DNA of 64,000 nucleotides from Granulicella pectinivorans (lineage in GTDB: Bacteria > Acidobacteriota > Terriglobia > Terriglobales > Acidobacteriaceae). Shown here piece by piece: positions 15,709 to 24,902 of this stretch. The stretch covers positions 4,340,001-4,404,000 of the forward strand of contig NZ_FOZL01000001.1 in NCBI RefSeq assembly GCF_900114625.1, given 5' to 3'. Made by a program: the position numbers and the translations under genes. Under the pieces are notes generated by a model, which worked only from the letters and a program-made list of their open reading frames with translations, was not told where the DNA came from and made no database searches. Each line of letters begins with the position of its first letter. The stretch's first letter is position 1.

Positions 15709-16689
15709 CTAGGATCCATAGCGAATCTGATGCCACTTCCAAGCGCTGGTGAGGATGGTATCGAGATCGCCGGATGTGGGGTTCCAGCCCAGCTCGGACT
15801 TGATCTTGTCCGAACCCGCGACCAGAACAGCCGGGTCGCCATCGCGACGAGGGCACTCTTCCACGGGGAAGTCCTTGCCGGTCACGCGGCGGGCGGCGTC
15901 GATGACCTCGCGCACGGTGAAGCCTGTACCGGTGCCGATGTTGTAGATCATGCGGCTGGGCCTGGTGTCGTCGGTGAGGGCACCAAGGGCTAGGAGATGG
16001 GCGTCGGCGAGATCTTTGACATGCACGTAGTCACGGACGCAGGTGCCGTCCTTGGTGGGGTAATCCTGACCGAAGATTTTGATGTTCTTTCTGCGTCCCA
16101 TGGCGGCATCGAGGATGAGCGGGATGATGTGCGATTCGGGCTCGTGCGCCTCACCGTATCCTTCAATGGCCCCGGCGACGTTGAAGTAGCGGAGGCTGGC
16201 GTAGCGGAACCCGTGGATCTTGTTCATCCAGCGGAGCATGTGTTCGACCAGAAGTTTACTTTCGCCGTAGGCGTTGGTCGGTTCGAGCTTGGCATCTTCG
16301 AGGATCGGGGTCTTTTCGGGCTCGCCGTAGCAGGCTGCCGTGGAGGAAAAGACGAGTCTCCGGGGACCGACTTCGAGCATCGCCTCAAGCAGAGTGAGGG
16401 TGGTTGCCGTGTTATTTCGGAAGAAGGTCTCGGGAACCACCATGCTCTCGCCGGCCTCGATGAGGGCGGCAAAGTGCAGCACGCCGTCAAAGGCCCCTTC
16501 ACGGAGGGTCTTGAGCACACATTCCTTGTCGGCCAGTTCGCCGTGGACAAAAGTCGCGCCTTCGGCCACGGCGGAGCGCTTGGAATGGCTCAGATTGTCA
16601 AAAATTGTGACCTTATGTCCGCCGGCGAGGAGAAGACGAACCACAGTTCCGCCGATATACCCAGCACCACCAGTTACGAGAACGTTCAA
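15709..16689 (-). CDS. galE: UDP-glucose 4-epimerase
   Basis: This 326-aa short-chain dehydrogenase fold protein has the NAD-binding GGAGYIGG loop at 7-14, SS at 115-116, and the catalytic Y141-x3-K145 pair in NAYGESK. It interconverts UDP-glucose and UDP-galactose for surface polysaccharide and galactose use. The start is TTG at 16689, with GGAGGG just upstream on the minus strand. A TATATT-like -10 sequence lies about 40 bp upstream (around 16715-16721), a weak promoter candidate. Confidence 0.95.
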   Translation of the reverse strand: MNVLVTGGAGYIGGTVVRLLLAGGHKVTIFDNLSHSKRSAVAEGATFVHGELADKECVLKTLREGAFDGVLHFAALIEAGESMVVPETFFRNNTATTLTLLEAMLEVGPRRLVFSSTAACYGEPEKTPILEDAKLEPTNAYGESKLLVEHMLRWMNKIHGFRYASLRYFNVAGAIEGYGEAHEPESHIIPLILDAAMGRRKNIKIFGQDYPTKDGTCVRDYVHVKDLADAHLLALGALTDDTRPSRMIYNIGTGTGFTVREVIDAARRVTGKDFPVEECPRRDGDPAVLVAGSDKIKSELGWNPTSGDLDTILTSAWKWHQIRYGS

Positions 16690-17112
16690 ATGCCCTCCGA
16701 GAGCCTTGAAAATAATATAGATAGGAAGATCGAGATGCCGATCAAAATCACTTAGTTCACCACTACCAAACTACCAGTCGAACTGATTTCGGAGATGCCG
16801 CCCGAGTAAACTTCCTGGCGCACCACCCGTCCCATGCTTGTGTCGAGATGGATTCGACCGCGGTTCTCCAACCCAAAGCCGCATCTGGGCGTCCAAGATA
16901 CCGTGGTGGTGATTTTTGGGCGTTTCGCCTGAGTACCGTTGCGGTGCTCACTTGCACATCCTGGGCGCAGGCACTCGTGATGTTGTACGCGCGGTATCTT
17001 GAAGATAGGACGAACTTCGTCGTGTTTCGCCTATGTTTCTGGTATCGTCGCACTAAATCGTCTCCATTGTGCGCTCGGAGAGCGCCCCGCTTTTCCAAGG
17101 ATATCCCCGACC
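16690..17112. other. Divergent intergenic region galE / tonB
   Basis: About 420 bp with no convincing gene. A 118-codon open frame on the minus strand (16763-17119) has no start context or protein-like composition. The stretch must hold the promoters of galE (minus) and tonB (plus). An AAGGATA site lies just before the tonB ATG. Confidence 0.5.
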
Positions 17113-18210
17113 ATGCCAAAGCCGCTCCAGACCGACGATGACCAGCGACTCAACCGCCCGGCGTTCAAGGACTTCGGTGTCCTGAATGCAGGAAACCAGG
17201 GCAAAGGTTCGCTGCTTTTCTCCATCACGGTAAACATTCTTCTAGCTCTTGTGATCGTCATCATCGGCGCAGCGACCAAGAAGACCATCGAAACCAAGAT
17301 GCGGGTGACGGAGTTGGTGGCCCCCGTGCCGATTCCGCCGGAACCGAAGCCGATTCCGCCCAAGATCATTCCACCGAAGTTTCCCAAGGTTCCTCCGCCG
17401 GTCGATCCGCCGAAGATTCATGTGGCGGAGGTTCCCCTTCCCGAGCCTCCGAAGGTTCCGATCATCAAGATGAACGAGCCGGTGCCGATCAACAAGCCGG
17501 CCCCGCCTAAGCTCGTAACTCCACCGGCTGCGCCTAAAGTGGTAAATCTGGCCCATCCTGAAGCGGCTTCGGTGGTGAACAACAGTCCGCGCCCCACAGC
17601 GGTCGCGCTTGGCAATCCGAATAACCCCATTGCCGTTTCGAACCGTCCGGCGACGGCGGCCGTCAACCTCGGCAACGCCGGTATGCCCGGCATGAACGCC
17701 AAGAATACGGGCGCGGGTCCTCGCTCGGCTGTGGTGAATCTGGGTAACGGTTCGGCCGGTAGCCAGAACACGGCAGGGAATGGGGTCCGTGCTGTGCAGG
17801 GCGTCCCGCTTGGCCGTCCTGGTGGAACGGGGGAACTGAACTCGACGGGCAGGAACGCTGCCGTGGCAGGCGTCAACCTGGGCAATCCGCCGCAGATTGC
17901 CTCTGCGAAGGTGCCGACTCTTGCCCAAGGGCCGGTACGCACCGGCCCGAAGGTTGTCTTCAAGCCGAGGCCGGATTATACGGCTGAGGCCCGGGCCCAG
18001 CATATCGAAGGGACCGTCACGGTCAGTCTTCGTGTATCGGCGACCGGCGCCGTTACCGTACTCGGCGTCACCAACGGTTTGGGGCACGGACTCGATGAGT
18101 CCGCACGCCGGGCCGTCGAAGCCACCCGCTTTCAACCTGCAACCGATTCCTCGGGCCATCCTGTCGATTGGGAAGGCCGAGTCAATGTCGTATTTCAGTT
18201 GGCTGGCTGA
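17113..18210 (+). CDS. Energy-transducing TonB-like protein
   Basis: This 365-aa protein starts at ATG 17113 (AAGGATA upstream). It has a cytoplasmic N-terminus, one membrane helix (about 34-55), a proline-rich periplasmic linker (69-140), a low-complexity spacer (140-280) with five related motifs (VNLAH, VALGN and three VNLGN at about 144, 164, 184, 208 and 254), and a C-terminal TonB domain (280-365: PRPDYTAEARAQHIEG...ARRAVEATRF). TonB couples the inner-membrane proton gradient to outer-membrane receptors such as the two in this window. ExbB/ExbD are not nearby. The repeated spacer is unusual. It probably shares transcription with the 18297 gene. Confidence 0.88.
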   Translation: MPKPLQTDDDQRLNRPAFKDFGVLNAGNQGKGSLLFSITVNILLALVIVIIGAATKKTIETKMRVTELVAPVPIPPEPKPIPPKIIPPKFPKVPPPVDPPKIHVAEVPLPEPPKVPIIKMNEPVPINKPAPPKLVTPPAAPKVVNLAHPEAASVVNNSPRPTAVALGNPNNPIAVSNRPATAAVNLGNAGMPGMNAKNTGAGPRSAVVNLGNGSAGSQNTAGNGVRAVQGVPLGRPGGTGELNSTGRNAAVAGVNLGNPPQIASAKVPTLAQGPVRTGPKVVFKPRPDYTAEARAQHIEGTVTVSLRVSATGAVTVLGVTNGLGHGLDESARRAVEATRFQPATDSSGHPVDWEGRVNVVFQLAG

Positions 18211-18296
18211 ACATCTTCTGGCAGTTTCGCCACGTATACGTAACAATGGACATATTTAGGGTGGGACGCACCAACAACACCGGGAGCCGTAAACAC

Positions 18297-20141
18297 ATGA
18301 ATCTACGCAAACAGTTCACCGCCGGTCTTCTTCTTACGGCATTCGCCGCAATGACTCTTCCGGCCATGGCCGATCCCATCTTCAAGAAGAAAAAGAAGGA
18401 AATGGAGAACCCTGGGCAGAAGCCCACGGCGAGCCAGAACATTCTGATCGACAAGGCGATCGTGCGCGAAAAGGCCATCGTCAAGTTGGTGAAGGAGCGC
18501 GCTCCCATCGTCGAGACCTACATTCAGAACATGCGGCCCGATCCGCTTCTGCTGCAGGCGCCGGAGTCCGATCAGCACTTCCTGGGCCGCGTCGAGTTCG
18601 GCAAGATCATCGGCGATGCGCCGTACGAGAAGTACACGGGCAACGCCGCACAGAAGACGGGCGGTAAGCTCGGCTTTTTCAAGCATTCCCTGGGTTACAT
18701 GACCGGTCTTTCCGGTGCTCTGCGCCTTACGTTCCATGAGGCCGGTTTCGTACAGATGATCCTGATGGACTCGAACGACTTCGACCGTCAGCACTACACC
18801 TTTACCTATGTTCGTAACGATTTCCTAGGCACGATCCCAACGGCGGTATTCGATGTCACGCCGATCTCCGGCAAGAAGGCGGCAGGACGCTTCTTCGGCC
18901 GCATCTGGATCGAGACGCGCGAGGGGAACGTGGTTCGCTTCAATGGCGACTTTGCCGGAAGCGACGAGCAGAACAAGTTCTGGTATCACTTCGATAGCTG
19001 GCGCACCAATGCGCAGCCCGGTCTGTGGCTGCCGACCTCCTTCTACGTGGAAGAGAGCGATCCCAAGAGCCAGACGAACAGCCTGAAATTCAAGGCGATC
19101 AACCACATCTGGGGTTATTCGCTGAAGCTTCCGCCAGCCAGCGCCGAGAATGCGACCGAAGAGGTGGTCGGAGCGACCGATGTTTCGAACGACGCGCAGG
19201 ATGTCAGCCCACTCGGCGCACAGCGCGCCTGGGTGCAGCAGGCGGAGGACAACGTGCTTGACCGCCTGTTCCAGGCCGGTCTGCTCGACGCGCCTTCCGA
19301 CTTCGACAAGACGCTTGAAGCACTGGCGAACAACATCCTTGTTTACAACAACATCACCGTTTCGACCCCGATCCGCTGCCGCACGCTGCTGACCGAGCCG
19401 CTCGAAAGCCTGGCGGTTGGCAACACCATCATTATCTCGAAGTCCCTGCTCGATACCACCGCCGTCATCACAGCGGATGGTGCTCAGCAGACTGCCAACC
19501 TGAATGCGATCCTCGCATTCCAGATTGCGCACATTATCCTCGGCCACCGGCTCGATACGAAGTTTGCCTTCAACGACCGGTTGCTCTTCCCCACAACCTC
19601 GGTGTTCCAGCGCATTCCGATGCACCACACCCTGGCGGACAATACTGCTGCTGCGAAAAAGGCCATCGAGCTGCTGAACGCCAAGGAACTGGTTGACGGG
19701 CAGAAGTACTTCGGGCTCTACCTGGCGCAGTTGCAGGAGCGCGTCAAGAATCTGAAGAGCCTGAACGAGCCTGTGATCGGCGATGCCCTTGTCCGCTCGG
19801 ACTCGGACGATACCTTCTGGATGCAGACTCTGCTGGCCAAGGGCGGCAAGCTGAACATGGCGGACAACAAGCAGGTGGCTGCGATGCCGCTGGCAAGCTT
19901 CCTCCGCTTCGATCCCTGGTCGGATAAGGTGATCGCCATGCACACGGCGATCGAGCCGATTCTGGGTGCCCCGGACAAGATGCCCTTCGAGGTCGCTCCG
20001 GTCTACCTGAAGCTCTCCTACTACAAGGCACCTGAGCCTCCTGCAGCACCGGCTGGGACGCCCGTTCCGCCGCCAGCCGATACGACCGCACCTGCTGGTG
20101 CAGCTCCGGCAACAGGGACCGCGACACCGCCCGCCCAGTAG
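18297..20141 (+). CDS. Secreted protein with degenerate M48-like peptidase motif
   Basis: This 614-aa protein has a signal peptide (1-26), then a KKKKK patch. The N-terminal half (about 80-310) reads like a LolA-type beta-fold (GRIWIETREGNVVRFNGDF, LWLPTSFYVEES). The middle third contains AFQIAHIILGHRLD at about 406-419, where an M48 metallopeptidase would have HEIAH...GH: the first histidine and the glutamate are replaced by Phe and Gln, so it should not bind zinc or cleave in the usual way. The C-terminus is Pro/Ala-rich. ATG at 18297, 86 bp after tonB, and a strong terminator follows. Role unknown; possibly an envelope scaffold. Confidence 0.75.
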   Translation: MNLRKQFTAGLLLTAFAAMTLPAMADPIFKKKKKEMENPGQKPTASQNILIDKAIVREKAIVKLVKERAPIVETYIQNMRPDPLLLQAPESDQHFLGRVEFGKIIGDAPYEKYTGNAAQKTGGKLGFFKHSLGYMTGLSGALRLTFHEAGFVQMILMDSNDFDRQHYTFTYVRNDFLGTIPTAVFDVTPISGKKAAGRFFGRIWIETREGNVVRFNGDFAGSDEQNKFWYHFDSWRTNAQPGLWLPTSFYVEESDPKSQTNSLKFKAINHIWGYSLKLPPASAENATEEVVGATDVSNDAQDVSPLGAQRAWVQQAEDNVLDRLFQAGLLDAPSDFDKTLEALANNILVYNNITVSTPIRCRTLLTEPLESLAVGNTIIISKSLLDTTAVITADGAQQTANLNAILAFQIAHIILGHRLDTKFAFNDRLLFPTTSVFQRIPMHHTLADNTAAAKKAIELLNAKELVDGQKYFGLYLAQLQERVKNLKSLNEPVIGDALVRSDSDDTFWMQTLLAKGGKLNMADNKQVAAMPLASFLRFDPWSDKVIAMHTAIEPILGAPDKMPFEVAPVYLKLSYYKAPEPPAAPAGTPVPPPADTTAPAGAAPATGTATPPAQ

Positions 20142-20163
20142 CCTAGGGGGATGGCTAAAACTA

Positions 20164-20195
20164 CGGGATGAGCTTCGGCTCATCCCGTTTTGTTT
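20164..20195 (+). terminator. Rho-independent terminator of the tonB unit
   Basis: A perfect 10-bp stem (20164-20173 with 20178-20187) closes on a C(TTCG)G tetraloop and is followed by TTTTGTTT, 22 bp after the stop of the 18297 gene. Confidence 0.93.
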
Positions 20196-20451
20196 GCCTC
20201 GCGCTTCCCTGCCCTGCTGTCAGGGGCTCTTAGAGTGGGACTACACTCGTGCAGTTCCCAAGAGCAGTCCGCATGGCTCTATACGCTGTCGGCTCCGTAG
20301 ACTTTGCTGGTTAGCTATGCCTCATCGAGAAACCGGTGTTCCGCCTTGGACACCGTTTGGCACCTCCGGCGACGGCGGGCCATCGAGATCTGGCTTAAAC
20401 GCACAGAAGCCCCGGCAGCCGGGGCTTCTGTGTCGTACCGGTTATGGCTTC
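20196..20451. other. Intergenic stretch with one hairpin
   Basis: No gene is seen between the two converging units. The only structure is the perfect inverted repeat at 20402-20432 (listed separately). Plus-strand open frames here lack start sites and protein-like composition. Confidence 0.55.
20402..20432 (-). terminator. Hairpin after the beta-barrel gene
   Basis: A perfect 14-bp inverted repeat (20402-20415 with 20419-20432, 3-nt loop) lies 20 bp beyond the stop of the minus-strand beta-barrel gene. On that strand it is followed by CGTTTAAG, only weakly T-rich, so termination is likely but not certain. Confidence 0.7.
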
Positions 20452-21048
20452 TTAGAAGTGGTAGGCGAGACCAAGCGCGGGGGTCGAAACGAACTCGTAC
20501 CTGCCAGTCTTGAAGTTGTCCAGACCGAAGTTCGGAGCCTTCACGAGCATGCCGCGATATTCCACGCGCACGTCGAAGCTGGGGCTGAGTTCATAGGCCA
20601 GACCGGTGCCGAAGAGCGCGCCGATCGAGGTCGTCCGCTTGGTATCCAGCAGCGTCGTCCCGTAGTCCTTGATGGGCGAGAAAAAGATCGTACCCACGCC
20701 GACTTCAGCGAACGGATTGAAATTGCGGAAGTTCAAGCTGTACACGTACGCAGCCGTCACTTCCTGGTTGCGTGTGTGGACTCGCCCATTGGGCAGCGAG
20801 CTGATCACATACCTGGTTGAATCCTGCGAGAACTGGTAGTTGCCTTCCAGCGCGCTGTGCGGCGTAAGCATATACCGGTAGCTGGCCAGAATACCCGTGG
20901 TCACGGTCGTGTACATCTGCACGGCGTTTCCGTTCACATTCGGACCCCAGAGAGCGGTTCCGCTGATACTGACATCCTGCCGGCTCTCCTGGGCAAACGC
21001 GGCCGAGGCCGAAAGCAGGAGCGCACCCAACAACATCATCTTCTTCAT
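20452..21048 (-). CDS. Outer-membrane beta-barrel protein
   Basis: This 198-aa protein has a signal peptide (1-19, ending AFA-Q) at ATG 21048. It then alternates hydrophobic strands and polar turns (YTTVTTGILASYRYM, LRNFNPFAEVGVG) and ends GLAYHF, with the terminal phenylalanine typical of barrel proteins recognised by BAM. The architecture is like OmpA/OmpW-type small eight-strand barrels. The frame to 21126 is not credible. Function is unknown; possibly structural. It is flanked by terminators on both sides. Confidence 0.78.
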   Translation of the reverse strand: MKKMMLLGALLLSASAAFAQESRQDVSISGTALWGPNVNGNAVQMYTTVTTGILASYRYMLTPHSALEGNYQFSQDSTRYVISSLPNGRVHTRNQEVTAAYVYSLNFRNFNPFAEVGVGTIFFSPIKDYGTTLLDTKRTTSIGALFGTGLAYELSPSFDVRVEYRGMLVKAPNFGLDNFKTGRYEFVSTPALGLAYHF

Positions 21049-21214
21049 TCGTTCAAAACCCCTCAAAGTCTCGCGCGGAATACGCTCGGACCGGCCGTCC
21101 GCGAAGGACCGACAGGAAAGCGCCACTCATTGGACGCACCATGCAACTAAACCGCTTGCATTGATTGTAACCTGCCGGGAGATTTTCCCCTTCGGCGAGG
21201 CAGAAAACTCACGA

Positions 21215-21241
21215 AAGGGGAGCGGACGATCCGCTCCCCTT
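21215..21241 (-). terminator. Terminator of the leu/ilv cluster
   Basis: A perfect 12-bp stem (21215-21226 with 21230-21241, loop CGA) begins 18 bp after the ilvC stop on the minus strand. It is followed by TCGTGAGTTTTC, moderately T-rich. It marks the end of the branched-chain amino acid cluster. Confidence 0.8.
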
Positions 21242-21258
21242 CCTTCTTGCAGCCAAAA

Positions 21259-22284
<1,026 letters not shown>

Positions 22285-22345
22285 GATCTTGTGTTCTCTT
22301 CTTTCGTTTGGTTGGTGAAAAATTCTAGGTGCGGTGGAGGCGCGA

Positions 22346-22999
22346 TCAGCCCTCTTCGCCGTGGTCGTCCACTGCCTCGGTCACGTCGTACTCTTCTTCC
22401 TCGTGAACATCGGCAAACTCGTTGGGTAGAATCTCGTCGGGCTCAGGCTTCGTCCCGAAGTCGGGCACCGTCTGTTTGGGCGGAGCCGAGCCGAGGGCCT
22501 TGAGGACACGGCTGGTGTGGAAGCCGCGGCGCATGGCCATGCGACCGGTGCGCGACACTTCCAGTATCTCGTACTCGGACTCGCGCAGGACTTGAACGAG
22601 ACCCTCAATCTTCGAGGCGGCTCCGGTCATTTCCAGCATGATGGACTCGGGGGCGAGATCGACGACGCGTGCGCGGAAGACATTGGCCAGCTCGAAGATC
22701 TGCGAGCGCGTCTTGGGGCCGGCGGCTACCTTGATGAGGCAGAGCTCACGGATGACGGCTTCGGAACGGCCTACTTCGTCGATGTCGACGGTGATCTCGA
22801 GCTTATAGAGCGAGGCGCGGATGCGGTGCGCGGCGGTGTCCGGGGCCTCGCAGACGATGGTCATGCGGGAGACGTCGGTGCGCTCGGACTCGCCTACGGT
22901 GAGGGAGACGATGTTGATGTTCAGGCGGCGGAAGAGCGAGGCTACGCGAGTGAGGACGCCGGGCTTGTCTTGAACCAGTGCTACGAATGTGTGGAGCAT
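22346..22999 (-). CDS. ilvN: Acetolactate synthase small (regulatory) subunit
   Basis: This 217-aa protein has the ACT domain start LHTFVALVQDKPGVLTRVASLFRRLNINI (residues 2-30) and the second ACT-like domain through about 165, with MLEMTGAASKIEGLV. It binds valine and controls the IlvB catalytic subunit. Typical IlvN/IlvH proteins are about 160-180 aa; here an extra tail of about 45 residues is strongly acidic (EILPNEFADVHEEEEYDVTE). ATG at 22999 with AAAGG upstream. It follows ilvB by 62 bp. Confidence 0.95.
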   Translation of the reverse strand: MLHTFVALVQDKPGVLTRVASLFRRLNINIVSLTVGESERTDVSRMTIVCEAPDTAAHRIRASLYKLEITVDIDEVGRSEAVIRELCLIKVAAGPKTRSQIFELANVFRARVVDLAPESIMLEMTGAASKIEGLVQVLRESEYEILEVSRTGRMAMRRGFHTSRVLKALGSAPPKQTVPDFGTKPEPDEILPNEFADVHEEEEYDVTEAVDDHGEEG

Positions 23000-23061
23000 A
23001 GAACCTTTCTGAATTCTCTGGACGCAGTGTTCATTGTTCTCTGAAACGCCTTCGTTCAGAA

Positions 23062-24819
23062 CTACTCGTCCTCGGCCGTCTCGAGGAGGGGATCAGCCTG
23101 CGGCCTGCGTACCATTTCATGCAGCGCAGCGCCCGGAGCGATCATGGGGTAAACTCCGTCTTCCTTCTCGACCTGGAAATTGATCAGGAACGGCTTGCCG
23201 GAGGTTCTTGCTTTTGTGACCGTCGGGGTTACATTCTTCCGCTCAGAGACGTGAGCACCGGCGATCCCGTGAGCACCGGCAAGCATGACGAAGTCAGGCG
23301 AGAGGATCGGCGACGCGGAGTAGTTCTTGTCATAGAAGGCCTCCTGCCACTGCCGGACCATGCCGAGGAAGCCGTTGTTGATGACGGCGATGTTGATCGC
23401 GAGGCCCTCCTGCATGATGGTCGACAGCTCACAGGCGGTCATCTGGAAGCCGCCATCCCCGGCGATGACCCAGACGTCCTTGTCTGGACATGCCGCCTTT
23501 GCGCCAATGGCCGCCGGAAGCGCGAAGCCCATGGTGCCGAGGCCTCCCGAGGTGACGAGCGAACGAGGAGCGTCGTGCTTGAAGTACTGCGCCTCCCACA
23601 TCTGGTGTTGGCCGACATCGGTCACGATGATTGTTTCTTTTTCGCGACCGGCAGCAACCGCTTCACGCCAGATATCGTGGATGACGTGCGCGGCGTAGAG
23701 GTGACCGTTGTCGGGAAGATTGATGATGTCGCGGACGGCGGCGTCACCCTTCATGGCGTTAACGGCAGCGATCCAGCTTGCGTCGCGCTTTTGCGGGAGT
23801 TCCGGCAGGATGCCCGTGAGTACGGCCTTCAGGTCTCCGATGAGGGCTACATCGGCACGCACGTTCTTGTTGATCTCGGACGGATCGATCTCGACGTGTA
23901 TCTTCTTCGCATGCGGCGCGTAGTGCGCGAGGTTGCCCGTGACGCGGTCGTCGAAACGCATGCCGAGCGCGATGAGGAGATCGGACTGCTGAATGGCCTG
24001 GTTGACCCAGGACTCGCCGTGCATGCCCATCATGCCGAGGGACAACGGATGCCAGGTGGGGAAAGCTCCGAGGCCGAGGAGGGTGGAAGCCACAGGGATT
24101 TGCTGGCGTTCGGCGAAGGCGAGCACCTCGGCTTCGGCTCCCGACTGCGTGATGCCATGGCCTGCGAGGATGACAGGTTTCTTTGCGGCTGCGATCAACT
24201 CGATGGCTTCGTGGATGGAGCCGGAGGTAGCGCGGAGCATGGGGTGGGGACGCGCAGCTTCAGGAGCGGCCGCTTCGAAGGAGTAAGGTGCGGTCCCCTG
24301 CTGCGCGTCCTTGGTGATGTCGACGAGTACGGGGCCGGGGCGCCCGCTGGTCGCGACCTGGAAGGCGAGGCGCACGGTGGGGGCAATGTCTTCGGCACGG
24401 GTCACGAGGAAGTTGTGCTTGGTGATCGGCAGGGTGATGCCGGTGATGTCGACCTCCTGGAAGGCGTCGGAGCCGAGGACCTTGGACGACACCTGGCCTG
24501 TGATGCAGACGATGGGAATCGAGTCCAGCATGGCGGTGGCGATGCCGGTGACTAGGTTGGTCGCGCCGGGCCCGGAGGTCGCCATGCAAACGCCAACGCG
24601 TCCAGAGGCGCGCGCGAAGCCGTCGGCCATGTGGGCCGCGCCCTGCTCGTGACGCACGAGGACATGGTGGATGGGGAACTTGCGGAGAGCGTCGTAGATG
24701 GGCAGGATAGCGCCGCCTGGGTAGCCGAATACAGTGGTGACACCCTCGCCTTCGAGGGTTGCCCAAAGTATCTCTGCGCCCGTCAACTGCGGATGGTTTT
24801 TATCAATTGTGTCTGCCAT
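23062..24819 (-). CDS. ilvB: Acetolactate synthase large (catalytic) subunit
   Basis: This 585-aa thiamine diphosphate enzyme has the catalytic glutamate in HEQGAAHMADGFARASG, SGPGATNLVTG, the FAD-binding middle, and the ThDP/Mg motif GDGGFQMTACELSTIMQEG ending NNGFLGMVRQWQ. It condenses two pyruvates to acetolactate, or pyruvate with 2-ketobutyrate, the first shared step of valine, leucine and isoleucine synthesis. The ATG at 24819 has a near-perfect AAGGAGGT. It sits between ilvD and ilvN in the cluster. Confidence 0.97.
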   Translation of the reverse strand: MADTIDKNHPQLTGAEILWATLEGEGVTTVFGYPGGAILPIYDALRKFPIHHVLVRHEQGAAHMADGFARASGRVGVCMATSGPGATNLVTGIATAMLDSIPIVCITGQVSSKVLGSDAFQEVDITGITLPITKHNFLVTRAEDIAPTVRLAFQVATSGRPGPVLVDITKDAQQGTAPYSFEAAAPEAARPHPMLRATSGSIHEAIELIAAAKKPVILAGHGITQSGAEAEVLAFAERQQIPVASTLLGLGAFPTWHPLSLGMMGMHGESWVNQAIQQSDLLIALGMRFDDRVTGNLAHYAPHAKKIHVEIDPSEINKNVRADVALIGDLKAVLTGILPELPQKRDASWIAAVNAMKGDAAVRDIINLPDNGHLYAAHVIHDIWREAVAAGREKETIIVTDVGQHQMWEAQYFKHDAPRSLVTSGGLGTMGFALPAAIGAKAACPDKDVWVIAGDGGFQMTACELSTIMQEGLAINIAVINNGFLGMVRQWQEAFYDKNYSASPILSPDFVMLAGAHGIAGAHVSERKNVTPTVTKARTSGKPFLINFQVEKEDGVYPMIAPGAALHEMVRRPQADPLLETAEDE

Positions 24820-24902
24820 ACGACCTCCTTGAATACGTTCCCTGCTTGGTTACACTTTGTCCGGTTGGTGGAGGCGCAGCATCATCGCCGCGCCTCTCGT
24901 TC

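Noticed and set aside
16763..17119. 118-codon minus-strand frame upstream of tonB
   Set aside because: No start signal, odd composition, and overlaps the tonB start.
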